Assembly: GCA_022865555.1 (NCBI GenBank)
Contig: JALHTD010000515.1
Coordinates: 1 to 7,108 of the forward strand
Source: Thermoanaerobaculaceae bacterium
GTDB lineage: Bacteria > Acidobacteriota > Thermoanaerobaculia > Thermoanaerobaculales > Thermoanaerobaculaceae
Length of the DNA stretch: 7,108 nt
Direction of reading: 5' to 3'
Below are positions 1 through 6,958 of the stretch, piece after piece (within the stretch, counting starts at the first letter, position 1; every line of letters begins with the position of its first letter). The notes beneath the pieces are model-generated. The model worked only from the letters and a program-made list of their open reading frames with translations, was not told the DNA's origin and searched no databases. Both the position numbers and the translations under genes were made by a program.

Positions 1-416
1 ATGGCCGCGACCTGCGACCATGCGAGGTTGTCGGCGATCACCGAGGGGAGGTGGGACGTGCGGCGGGCCTTCTCCAGGCGCGCGCGGACCTCCTCGGCCG
101 GGGCGATGTCGATGCGGGTCAGGAACGCGGTGGTGCGCGCGGGGTCGCTCATCTCCTCGGGGAACAGCAGGAGCTGGTAGGCGGGGCGGTTGTCGAGGAT
201 GACCTCACCGTGCACGTCCTTGACCATCCCGCGCGGTGCCTCCAGGGGGAGGCGGCGCAAACGGTTGTTCTCGGCGGCGCTGCGCCAGCGTGGTCCCTGC
301 ACCACCTGCAGCACCCAGAGTCGCACCAGGACCGCGCCGAGGGCAACCACGACCACGGCGAGCATCGCGGCCACCCTGCGCTGTACCGGGCGGAGGTCAT
401 CGTGAAGGAAGGTCAT
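1..416 (-). CDS. mrdA: Penicillin-binding protein 2 (elongasome transpeptidase), N-terminal part only
   Basis: PBP2 cross-links peptidoglycan during side-wall elongation, working with RodA, MreC and MreD at the inner membrane with its bulk in the periplasm. The 138 codons present show a short basic cytoplasmic tail (residues 1-14), one hydrophobic anchor (about 15-36, rich in V, A and L), and the start of the PBP dimerisation/pedestal domain. The segment NNRLRRLPLEAPRGMVKD (50-67) followed by a G-x-x-(L)DNRPAYQLLL stretch is the hallmark opening of class B PBPs, where RG-x-(I/M)-x-D precedes the N-terminal beta strands. The run near 124-138 (SVIADNLAWSQVAA) also fits the PBP2 pedestal. The catalytic SxxK, SxN and KTG motifs lie beyond the left edge and cannot be checked. 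The ATG at 414-416 overlaps the mreD stop (ATGA), which implies translational coupling; only a weak AGG lies upstream. Position after mreBCD supports PBP2 over FtsI. Family assignment is firm; the mrdA name rests on context. Confidence 0.9.
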   Translation of the reverse strand, partial: MTFLHDDLRPVQRRVAAMLAVVVVALGAVLVRLWVLQVVQGPRWRSAAENNRLRRLPLEAPRGMVKDVHGEVILDNRPAYQLLLFPEEMSDPARTTAFLTRIDIAPAEEVRARLEKARRTSHLPSVIADNLAWSQVAA

Positions 417-916
417 AGCCTGCGCAACACACGCCTACGGTGACGGGCCGGCGAGCGCCAGGCGCGCAACGCCCGCTCCCCGGCGGCGACCACCAGGCCG
501 GCGGCTCCAGTCATCACCACGGTGGCGAGCACACCCGAGAAAGCATGGTCCGGGCGCACCCCGAGGGTCACCAGGACCAGCATCCAGACCAGCTCGCTGC
601 AGGCCGAGGCCAGCAACGAGCCGACGATCCAGTACAGGGGGCCCTCCATTTCGAACCGGCGCACGACCAGGGCCACTGCAAACCCGGCGACAGCGCCCGC
701 GATACCACCGGGCCCGATGATACGCTCGGCAACCGCATCTGACGCAAGCCCCGCGCCGAGCCCGTACCAGGCCACGCCAACGGGGTCGAGACGCCTCGCC
801 GTGGCGACCACCACGAGCAGCAGTGGCTGACACGCTGCGAACACCCACCATAGATGGCTTGCCGTCAGACCGAACTGGAGGAGCAACGCGAGGAGGAAGG
901 CGGCGGCGAGTCTCAC
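413..916 (-). CDS. mreD: Rod shape-determining protein MreD
   Basis: MreD is a small polytopic inner-membrane protein that binds MreC and helps connect the cytoplasmic MreB filament to the PBP2/RodA machinery. The 167-residue product is the usual size for the family. It is almost entirely hydrophobic, with about five or six membrane segments (roughly 2-20, 24-41, 47-62, 70-87, 93-121 and 126-148) and a short, strongly basic tail (R-rich, 149-167). MreD diverges quickly, so the call rests on size, topology and position between mreC and mrdA more than on motifs. The predicted start is a GTG at 914-916 that overlaps the mreC stop (GTGA). The stop overlaps the ATG of mrdA. These 4-nt overlaps on both sides indicate one polycistronic message and coupled translation. 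Confidence 0.85.
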   Translation of the reverse strand: MRLAAAFLLALLLQFGLTASHLWWVFAACQPLLLVVVATARRLDPVGVAWYGLGAGLASDAVAERIIGPGGIAGAVAGFAVALVVRRFEMEGPLYWIVGSLLASACSELVWMLVLVTLGVRPDHAFSGVLATVVMTGAAGLVVAAGERALRAWRSPARHRRRVLRRL

Positions 917-1722
917 GGCGCGCCTCGAGCGGCGGGTGCCAGGACCAGGACCACCGTGACCTCCGCGGCGTTTGCCGCGAGCCGCACGGGTACAACCGTG
1001 AAGAGGCCGTCGTTGCGCGCCTCGAGGGTCGTGCCGAAGAACAGGCCAGGAGGGTAGATGCCTTCCGACCCCGTGGAGAGCACCGGGGTGTCGAGGGGCA
1101 CCTGGGTGTAGGGGGACAGCCCGGTGAGGTGGGGCTTATCGCCTCCCATCAGCAGGGCCTCCTGGTGCACACCGGCAACCGCGGCGGCTGCGGCCGCCGC
1201 AGGGTGGGTGAGGAGCTGGACGCGGCAGGAGTGGTCCAGCACCCTGTCAACCCGGCCCACCAGGCCGCCCTCGGCCAGGACCGGGCCATCGATCTGAATG
1301 CCGTCGCGCGAGCCCCGGTCGAGCCTCAGCGTCTGGGTGCGGGGCAGGTCGCGGGCGATCACCCGGGCAAGCACGGCATGGTCGGCGAGCGACGGGTACG
1401 CGGCCAGCAAGCGTGAACCTTGCCGCAGCGCGGTGACCTCGGCGCTGAGCAACTGGTTGGCGCGGCGGAGCTCCGCACGCTCCACTCGCAGCCTGCGGAG
1501 CTCGTCAAGCGTGCTGCGCAGGCTGCGTTGGCCGCTCCGGAAAATCTGCCAGGTCGTTCCCACGGCGTTGCCCAGTATCAGCATCGGCGAGGAGATGGTT
1601 GTCACCGCGACCGAGAGCGCAGTCCCCCCGAGGGGGGAGCGTACCTGGGCCGCAGATCCTAGGTACAAGCCGACGCATGTCAGGACGATACCGAGGTCAG
1701 GGCGGAGCCGTAGCTGGACCAC
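913..1722 (-). CDS. mreC: Rod shape-determining protein MreC
   Basis: MreC is a bitopic periplasmic scaffold that self-associates and activates PBP2 in the elongasome. The 269-residue product has a short, rather weak N-terminal hydrophobic segment (about 10-28), an Arg/Leu/Glu-rich coiled coil (about 65-102) and the paired beta-barrel MreC domain (about 115-262). Family signatures are visible: LDRGSRDGIQIDGPVL followed by GGLVGRV (134-157), matching the usual 'GS-x-DGV-x-x-x-x-PV ... GLVGRV' pattern, and VLSTGSEGIYPPGLFFGT (214-231), matching the 'TSG-x-x-G-x-(F/Y)P-x-G-(I/L)' pattern. An Ala run (175-181) sits where other MreCs have a loop after 'LLTHP'. The GTG start at 1720-1722 lies one nucleotide after the mreB stop (TGA-C-GTG), so translation probably re-initiates; there is no strong Shine-Dalgarno. 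A C-terminal extension beyond the barrel is essentially absent. Confidence 0.93.
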   Translation of the reverse strand: MVQLRLRPDLGIVLTCVGLYLGSAAQVRSPLGGTALSVAVTTISSPMLILGNAVGTTWQIFRSGQRSLRSTLDELRRLRVERAELRRANQLLSAEVTALRQGSRLLAAYPSLADHAVLARVIARDLPRTQTLRLDRGSRDGIQIDGPVLAEGGLVGRVDRVLDHSCRVQLLTHPAAAAAAAVAGVHQEALLMGGDKPHLTGLSPYTQVPLDTPVLSTGSEGIYPPGLFFGTTLEARNDGLFTVVPVRLAANAAEVTVVLVLAPAARGAP

Positions 1723-1723
1723 G

Positions 1724-2749
<1,026 letters not shown>

Positions 2750-2755
2750 GGTTTC

Positions 2756-4204
2756 CTACTCGCCCTCCACGAACACCGTCTTGCGATCTTCGGTCGTGTT
2801 TCCCGCCGGGTCTGTGGCCCGGATCACTATCGTGTTCCACCCCTCGCGGGTGAGCGCCACCGCCTTCTTGAACGTCCCGTCGCCGCCGACGTTAACGGTC
2901 TCGCCGTTGACCGTCACGGTCGCGCCGGGCTCAGTCAGACCCTGCACCAGGAAGAAGTTGCCCATCTGCGTCGGCCGCTCGACCTCGAGCTTGGGAGGTG
3001 TGGTGTCGGTGAGCGCCTCTACGCGGGGTCCGGCGAACGCCTTGAAGGCGCGCGGCGGGCTCCACTCGGAGCGGAGCCGCTCGGCGCCTAGGGAGGCCAC
3101 GTGCCAGTAGTAGGTGCCGGGCTTCAGGACCTTCACGACCGCAGAGTTCGCGTTGCGGCGACTGGTGAACTCGATGTTTGAGGTCGTGAAGACCCTTGAG
3201 CGGCTCAACTGCAGTTCGTAGCCGGTGATCCCGGCCACCGGGCGCCAGGTGAGCTCGATCCGATCCGAGGCGTCCAGGTTGACCAGAGCGTTGGCGGCAG
3301 GATTCTCCGGAAGAGGTGCGTCTGGCACCGCGCGCCGTTCTCCAAGTGAACCGCCCGGCGCGGCGTTGACGGCCTGTCGCGTGCCGAGCTCGACGCTCTG
3401 GCCGGTCGCGCCGGTCACGCGCGCCTTACCGGCGTATGCGGCGACAAGGGTGCTGCTGTCCTCAGCCACCTCGACCCCGACGCGGCTGTCGCGATCGATG
3501 TCGGCCCGGGCCGCATCGGTTACCACCGAAGATGGGTTGGTGGCGGTGTAGACGTTGACCTGGCCGGACTTGACCTTCACCTCGCCGGCGGAAGGCTCGC
3601 GACCGGTGCGCGCCTCGCGATGGACCTCGAGCAGCGAGTCGGGTCCCACCCGGTACACCGTGCTGTCGGAGAAGATCACCTCGGCCGTGGAGTCCGGCCC
3701 CGTCCTGATGAAGTCGCCGTTGTACAGGGGTTGCTTCTCACGGGCTTTGTCCCACTTGGCCTGGTTGCCGCGCTGCACTTCGACCTTGCCGTGCAGCCCG
3801 ATGATCTGGCCGCTGCCGACGAAGTCCCTGTTGGCCAGACCCCCGAGCAGGTCGAACCGCTGCTGCGCGTCCTCTGCCCGCGCCACGCAGGCGGGGAAGT
3901 CTCTGCGGTCGAAGTCCGCACGGGCCTCGTCGAGGAGCCTCGAGGCCTGCTCGAACTCCCCGGCAAGGTTCTCGGAGAAGCCCGCTCGGCGAATCTCCTC
4001 CTGTGCCGCGGTTGCACGCCTCAGGACGCGCTGCGCCCTCCTGTCCGGCGGCTCGTGCATGAAGTAGAGCACGCTGGCGAGCACCCCGCCGGCCAGAACC
4101 AGGAAGAACACCAGCAGACCCCAGCGCTTGACCCCGGTAACGGAGACCACCACCCAGTCGAGCTCGAAGCCGCGGGACGGGTGGCGAGGTCGCGTGGGTC
4201 GCAT
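2756..4204 (-). CDS. Membrane-anchored FecR-domain protein with Fn3-like and Ig-like C-terminal domains
   Basis: The exact function is unknown. The 482-residue product reads as a bitopic membrane protein: a basic cytoplasmic tail (1-26), one membrane helix (about 27-49, GLLVFFLVLAGGVLASVLYF), a helical, charged region (52-120) that could form a coiled coil or TPR-like hairpin, and then a FecR-type beta domain (about 130-265). The FecR core is YNGDFIRTGPDSTAEVIF (161-178), followed by VGPDSLLEV. An Fn3-like module (about 305-390; GYELQLSRS, then GTYYWHVASLG) and a C-terminal Ig-like module (about 400-480; GLTEPGATVTVNGETV, then WNTIVIRATDPAGNTT) follow; the latter resembles the glucodextranase-B type of bacterial Ig fold. 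Unlike true FecR anti-sigma factors it lacks the cytoplasmic sigma-binding domain, and no FecI sigma gene is adjacent, so a periplasmic binding or scaffold role is more likely than sigma control. It heads the mre operon, 6 nt before mreB. The ATG at 4202-4204 has no clear Shine-Dalgarno; GTG codons near residue 18 are possible alternative starts. Confidence 0.85.
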   Translation of the reverse strand: MRPTRPRHPSRGFELDWVVVSVTGVKRWGLLVFFLVLAGGVLASVLYFMHEPPDRRAQRVLRRATAAQEEIRRAGFSENLAGEFEQASRLLDEARADFDRRDFPACVARAEDAQQRFDLLGGLANRDFVGSGQIIGLHGKVEVQRGNQAKWDKAREKQPLYNGDFIRTGPDSTAEVIFSDSTVYRVGPDSLLEVHREARTGREPSAGEVKVKSGQVNVYTATNPSSVVTDAARADIDRDSRVGVEVAEDSSTLVAAYAGKARVTGATGQSVELGTRQAVNAAPGGSLGERRAVPDAPLPENPAANALVNLDASDRIELTWRPVAGITGYELQLSRSRVFTTSNIEFTSRRNANSAVVKVLKPGTYYWHVASLGAERLRSEWSPPRAFKAFAGPRVEALTDTTPPKLEVERPTQMGNFFLVQGLTEPGATVTVNGETVNVGGDGTFKKAVALTREGWNTIVIRATDPAGNTTEDRKTVFVEGE

Positions 4205-4219
4205 TGTCAGACCGAATCA

Positions 4220-4249
4220 ACCTTAGCATTCCCCGCCTCGGGAACGCAA
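4220..4249 (-). promoter_or_regulatory. Predicted promoter of the fecR-like/mreBCD/mrdA operon
   Basis: Read on the minus strand, an extended -10 (TGC-TAAGGT, hexamer 4220-4225, TGn at 4226-4228) is preceded at 18 bp by TTGCGT (4244-4249). This is a partial sigma70-type match (TTG in the -35; T, A and final T in the -10). Transcription would begin near 4213, leaving a leader of only about 9 nt before the ATG at 4204. That agrees with the absence of a Shine-Dalgarno there. Prediction by eye only. Confidence 0.4.
4229..4244. repeat. Short inverted repeat between the divergent promoters (operator candidate)
   Basis: TTCCC (4229-4233) and GGGAA (4240-4244) are perfect inverted arms around a 6-nt centre. 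A second, offset dyad CCCG-CCT-CGGG covers 4232-4242. The element lies in the spacer of the leftward promoter, touching its -35, and about 25 bp upstream of the rightward -35. It could be a protein binding site, but arms this short in GC-rich DNA can arise by chance. Confidence 0.25.
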
Positions 4250-4268
4250 CCAGAAAGCCTTGTGCGAC

Positions 4269-4297
4269 TTGCTCGTAGGCGGGTGGTGGGATAGAAT
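4269..4297 (+). promoter_or_regulatory. Predicted promoter of the ppiD-ruvA operon
   Basis: TTGCTC (4269-4274) and TAGAAT (4292-4297) are separated by exactly 17 bp. The -10 matches the sigma70 consensus at five of six positions; the -35 matches at three. Transcription would start near 4304, giving a leader of about 25 nt that contains the GGAGG ribosome-binding site. TAGAAT stands out as one of the few A/T-rich hexamers in this region. This is better supported than the leftward promoter, but it is still a prediction by eye. Confidence 0.5.
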
Positions 4298-4316
4298 CCT
4301 CTGCCTTTGGGGCGAT

Positions 4317-4321
4317 GGAGG
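4317..4321 (+). promoter_or_regulatory. Shine-Dalgarno site that fixes the ppiD start
   Basis: GGAGG lies 7 nt upstream of the ATG at 4329-4331. The reading frame is open further upstream to a TTG at 4260, but that start would lie upstream of the predicted promoter's start point. It would also add 23 residues before a typical N-terminal membrane-anchor sequence. The ATG is therefore the start chosen. Confidence 0.75.
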
Positions 4322-4328
4322 CCTCGGA

Positions 4329-6269
4329 ATGCTCAAGACTCTCCGTGACCAGTTCAAGCACCTGAAATGGATCTTGTGGTTCGTCGTGTTCATGTTCGTC
4401 TTCTTCATCTTCGTCGACTGGGGCACGGGCCGCGCCCGCACGCGTGGCCTGGCCGGCCTTGCTGCGCGCGTCGGGAGCGTGAGCATTTCGGAGGCGCAGT
4501 TCCTCAAGGAGATGCGGAACACCGAGCAGCGCTACCGCTCGATGTACGGCGAGCAGTTCGAGGCCGTCCGCGACCAGATCGACCTCGCGTCCATGACCAT
4601 CCAGAACATCGTGGACCGCTACCTTCTCCTCGACGAGGCCCATAAGATGGGGCTCGGCGTCACCGACAAGGAGCTTCTGGACAAGATCGTGTCTTTCCCG
4701 GCGTTCAAGCGCAGTGACGGCAGCTTCGTGGGCGAGGACCTCTACGTCCGCATCCTGCGTGCCAACCAGTCGAGCCCCGAGGAGTTCGAGGAGGGGTTGC
4801 GCCAGGAGCTGGTGCTGGAAAAGCTCCAGCAGGCGCTCGCCGCGGGCATCGTGATCCCCGACTCGGAGGTCGAACAGGAGTACAGGCGCCGCAACGAGAG
4901 CGCGTCGTTCGAGGTGCTCTTCGTGCCCGCGGGCCGGGAGCCCGCCGGCGTGTCAATCACCGACGCAGAGGCGAAGGCGTACTACGACGCGAACCAGGAC
5001 CGCTTCTCGCATCCGGCCCAGCGACAGCTGCGCTACCTGTTGATCGACGACACCAAGCTGCGGCGCACCCTCAGCGTGCCGGAGACGCAGATCTCCGAGT
5101 ACTACGCGAGCCATCAGCAGGAGTTCCAGCAGCCGGAGGAGCTGAACGTGCGCCACATCCTGATCCGGCCCAAGACGCAGGACGACGCGGGCTGGCAGGA
5201 CGCGCAGACCCGTGCGCGCGAGGTGTCCGCGAAGGTGACGGCCCCCGGAGCCGACTTCCCGGCTCTTGCCCGGCAGTACTCGGAGGACCCGGGGAGCAAG
5301 GAGTCCGGCGGCGAGCTGGGCTGGTTCCCCCGCGGGCGCATGGTCAAGGAGTTCGAGGACGCCGCTTTCGGTCTCTCCCCGGGGCAGGTTTCGGGGCCCG
5401 TGAAAAGCCAGTTCGGCTATCACATCATCAAGGTCGAAGGGCGCAAACCGGGCGGCCTCAAGACCCTGGCCGAGGTGCGGGATCTCATCAAGGAGAAGCT
5501 GCAGGAAGGGCTGGCCGACGCGGAGGGCAACCGGCGCGCGACCGCTCTGCGGGAGAAGATCGACGCGGCCAAGCTCACCACCGACGAGCAGTGGCACGCC
5601 CTCGCGGATGACGTGGTGACCTCCAACGTGACCCCGTTCTTCGCTCAGGAAGAGGTGATCCCGGGTATCGGACGCGACCCCGAGTTGCTCGTCGAGGTCG
5701 CGGCCGCCAGGGAGGGGTTCGTGGGCGGCCCGCGGCGCAGCTCGCGCGGCTGGATCGTGTACCGCGTGGCCAAGGTCCGCCTCGCGGGAATCACCCCGTT
5801 CGCGGAGGCCAAGGAGGAGGCGCGCGAGGCCGTCAAGCGCACCAAGGCGCTCGAGGCGCTCCGGAAGGAGCTCGAGGCGAAGTGTCCCTCTCTCGTCACT
5901 GGCCCATTCACCGCCCAGGCTGCGGGGCTCGGCGGCACCGCCCAGACCGTGGCCGACCACCGCAGGGGTGGCTCGGTCCCGGGCGTGGGGGTGTCGCGCA
6001 ACCTGGATGACGCGGTCTTCGCCACTCCCGTCAGCGCGTTGACCCCGGTCGTGGCGGTAGGCGAGCGCGGCGTCGCCGTGGCCCGCGTCACGGCGATCAA
6101 GCTGTTCGACGCCCAGACGTTCGCGAAGGAGAAGACCGCCCTGCGCGACAGCATGGCGAAGGAAGAGCTGAACCGCATGCTCAGCGCGGTGCTGGCGGAA
6201 GCCAAGCGGGCCAACCCCGTGATCGTCAACCCCGAGGTCGTGGACCGGTTCAAACCCAAGCGCGGATGA
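4329..6269 (+). CDS. ppiD: PpiD-like membrane-anchored periplasmic chaperone / parvulin peptidyl-prolyl isomerase
   Basis: Proteins of this family sit at the periplasmic face of the inner membrane and help secreted proteins fold; parvulin domains catalyse cis-trans isomerisation at proline. The 646-residue product (E. coli PpiD is of similar length) has a short basic tail, one membrane helix (about 13-30, WILWFVVFMFVFFIFV), a SurA/PpiD-type helical chaperone domain (about 44-190) and a canonical parvulin domain (about 270-371). Expected active-site positions are all filled: His276 in RHILI, Asp320 in SEDPGSKESGGELGWF, Met338, Phe342 and His365 in GYHIIKVE. The domain may thus be catalytically active, unlike that reported for E. 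coli PpiD. Two degenerate parvulin-like units seem to follow (about 441-510 and 555-620), each ending in a strand resembling 'G-(x)-V-x-RV' and a Phe-containing helix. SurA is the alternative name, but the uncleaved anchor favours PpiD. Its TGA overlaps the ruvA ATG. Confidence 0.9.
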   Translation: MLKTLRDQFKHLKWILWFVVFMFVFFIFVDWGTGRARTRGLAGLAARVGSVSISEAQFLKEMRNTEQRYRSMYGEQFEAVRDQIDLASMTIQNIVDRYLLLDEAHKMGLGVTDKELLDKIVSFPAFKRSDGSFVGEDLYVRILRANQSSPEEFEEGLRQELVLEKLQQALAAGIVIPDSEVEQEYRRRNESASFEVLFVPAGREPAGVSITDAEAKAYYDANQDRFSHPAQRQLRYLLIDDTKLRRTLSVPETQISEYYASHQQEFQQPEELNVRHILIRPKTQDDAGWQDAQTRAREVSAKVTAPGADFPALARQYSEDPGSKESGGELGWFPRGRMVKEFEDAAFGLSPGQVSGPVKSQFGYHIIKVEGRKPGGLKTLAEVRDLIKEKLQEGLADAEGNRRATALREKIDAAKLTTDEQWHALADDVVTSNVTPFFAQEEVIPGIGRDPELLVEVAAAREGFVGGPRRSSRGWIVYRVAKVRLAGITPFAEAKEEAREAVKRTKALEALRKELEAKCPSLVTGPFTAQAAGLGGTAQTVADHRRGGSVPGVGVSRNLDDAVFATPVSALTPVVAVGERGVAVARVTAIKLFDAQTFAKEKTALRDSMAKEELNRMLSAVLAEAKRANPVIVNPEVVDRFKPKRG

Positions 6270-6835
6270 TCGGTCACCTGGACGGGCGCATCCTCGACCT
6301 GCAGCCCGGCCTCGTGGTGCTGGAGGCGGGCGGTGTCGGCCACGAGGTGCACCTGCCGGTGTCCGCCCATCCGCTGCTCGTGGGTCGTGAGCGCGCGACG
6401 CTGTTCGTGCACACCCACGTTCGGGAGGACCAGCTCTCCCTGTACGGTTTCCCGTCGCGGCGGGAGCGCAACGTCTTCCGCCTGCTCATCGGGGTGTCGG
6501 GCGTGGGGCCGAGGACCGCGCTGGCGCTGCTCTCGGGCCTGACCCCCGACGACCTGGCTGCCGCGGTGGAAGCGGAGCAGTGGCGGCGACTCGCGGCGGT
6601 GCCCGGCATCGGACGCCGGACGGCCGAGCGGCTGATCGTCGAGCTGAAGGGCAAGCTGGAGGCGGGGGCGCGGCCCACAGGTGCTACCCCACGGGAGGAC
6701 GCGGTGTCCGCCCTCGTCAACCTCGGGTACCCGGTCCGGGCAGCCGACGAGGCCGTGGGCGATTTGCTGCGCGCCGAGCCGAAGCTGGAGCTGTCGGAAC
6801 TCCTTCGTCGGTCACTGCAGGCCCTGGTCCGGTAG
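6266..6835 (+). CDS. ruvA: Holliday junction branch migration complex subunit RuvA
   Basis: RuvA tetramers bind four-way DNA junctions and load RuvB motors to drive branch migration in recombinational repair. The 189-residue product is slightly shorter than E. coli RuvA (203), the difference lying mainly in the flexible linker. Domain I is the OB fold (1-62, beginning MIGHLDGRI, with REDQLSLYGF at 53-62). Domain II carries the two helix-hairpin-helix motifs: LLIGVSGVGPRTALALLSG (73-91) and LAAVPGIGRRTAERLIVELK (109-128), each with the G-x-G DNA-backbone turn. A short linker (about 132-142) leads to domain III (143-189), which contacts RuvB. The ATG at 6266-6268 overlaps the upstream stop (ATGA), so translation is probably coupled to the chaperone gene. 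No ruvC is seen beside it, although ruvC commonly precedes ruvA. Confidence 0.97.
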   Translation: MIGHLDGRILDLQPGLVVLEAGGVGHEVHLPVSAHPLLVGRERATLFVHTHVREDQLSLYGFPSRRERNVFRLLIGVSGVGPRTALALLSGLTPDDLAAAVEAEQWRRLAAVPGIGRRTAERLIVELKGKLEAGARPTGATPREDAVSALVNLGYPVRAADEAVGDLLRAEPKLELSELLRRSLQALVR

Positions 6836-6837
6836 GG

Positions 6838-6936
6838 TTGCCGCCCGCGCCAGCCCACGGCGCGATGCTTGAGGAGAAGCTGCGGCTTGCGCTCGGCTCT
6901 GCCTGGCGCTCCTCGAGCCTCAAGCCCTGGTGGCAA
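6838..6936 (+). other. Candidate structured RNA element filling the ruvA-ruvB spacer
   Basis: The 123-nt spacer (6836-6958) contains no convincing gene but folds on paper into a closed three-way junction. P1 pairs 6838-6845 with 6929-6936 (8 bp, one G-U). P2 is an adjoining perfect hairpin, CGCGCC/GGCGCG (6846-6851 with 6859-6864, 7-nt loop). P3 begins two nucleotides later, and its 5' arm has two competing partners: 6867-6876 with 6909-6918 (10 bp, one G-U) or 6867-6874 with 6918-6925 (8 bp, perfect). The two partners form a near-direct repeat (CCTCGAG, CCTCAAG). It lacks a T-arm motif, so it is not a tRNA; it lacks a U-run, so it is not an intrinsic terminator; and I see no SRP RNA signature. 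It could be a cis-regulatory or processed RNA, a palindromic intergenic repeat, or chance pairing in GC-rich sequence. Confidence 0.35.
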
Positions 6937-6946
6937 GTCTGAAGCG

Positions 6947-6952
6947 TAAGAT
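6947..6952 (+). promoter_or_regulatory. Possible -10 box for leaderless ruvB transcription
   Basis: TAAGAT (TAnnnT pattern, four of six to consensus) ends 6 nt before the predicted ruvB GTG. By normal -10 spacing, transcription would start at about 6959, the first base of the start codon. No -35 match is visible 16-18 bp upstream, and ruvB has no clear Shine-Dalgarno. A leaderless transcript would explain both the placement and the missing ribosome site, but the evidence is a single weak hexamer. Confidence 0.3.
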
Positions 6953-6958
6953 AGACCC

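Noticed and set aside
1623..1638. Perfect 16-bp palindrome with C6 and G6 runs inside mreC
   Set aside because: It encodes a Ser-Pro-Leu-Gly-Gly stretch in frame. The runs are too short to suggest phase variation, and no T-run follows that would make a terminator. It is most likely a by-product of GC-rich codon use.
2756..4204. FecR anti-sigma factor or iron-uptake regulator
   Set aside because: No FecI-type sigma gene or TonB receptor is adjacent, and the cytoplasmic tail is only about 26 residues with no sigma-binding domain. Only the periplasmic FecR beta domain is shared.
4260..4328. Upstream TTG start for the ppiD-like protein, adding 23 residues
   Set aside because: The ATG at 4329 has a GGAGG site at 7-nt spacing and gives a typical N-terminus. 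The extension would cover the predicted promoter and has no ribosome-binding site of its own.
3738..4643. Minus-strand open frame crossing the divergent promoter region
   Set aside because: It overlaps the true FecR-type gene in another frame and the start of the ppiD-like gene, and spans both predicted promoters; the product resembles no protein family.
4953..5960. Long minus-strand open frame (335 codons) opposite the ppiD-like gene
   Set aside because: Same reasoning: mirror frame of a clear conserved gene, Leu/Arg/Gly-rich composition, no motif and no ribosome-binding site.
6838..6936. tRNA (including tRNA-Sec with its 8-bp acceptor stem), SRP RNA or terminator in the ruvA-ruvB spacer
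   Set aside because: There is no GTTCGA-type T arm before the 3' half of the closing stem, no SRP apical-loop signature, and no run of T after any stem.
6865..6942. 25-codon ORF in the ruvA-ruvB spacer (starts MLEEKLRLALGSAW)
   Set aside because: No Shine-Dalgarno precedes its ATG, which falls at the edge of the predicted P2/P3 stems. It is also the tail of a longer chance frame that overlaps ruvA. Without conservation data it cannot be supported as a gene.
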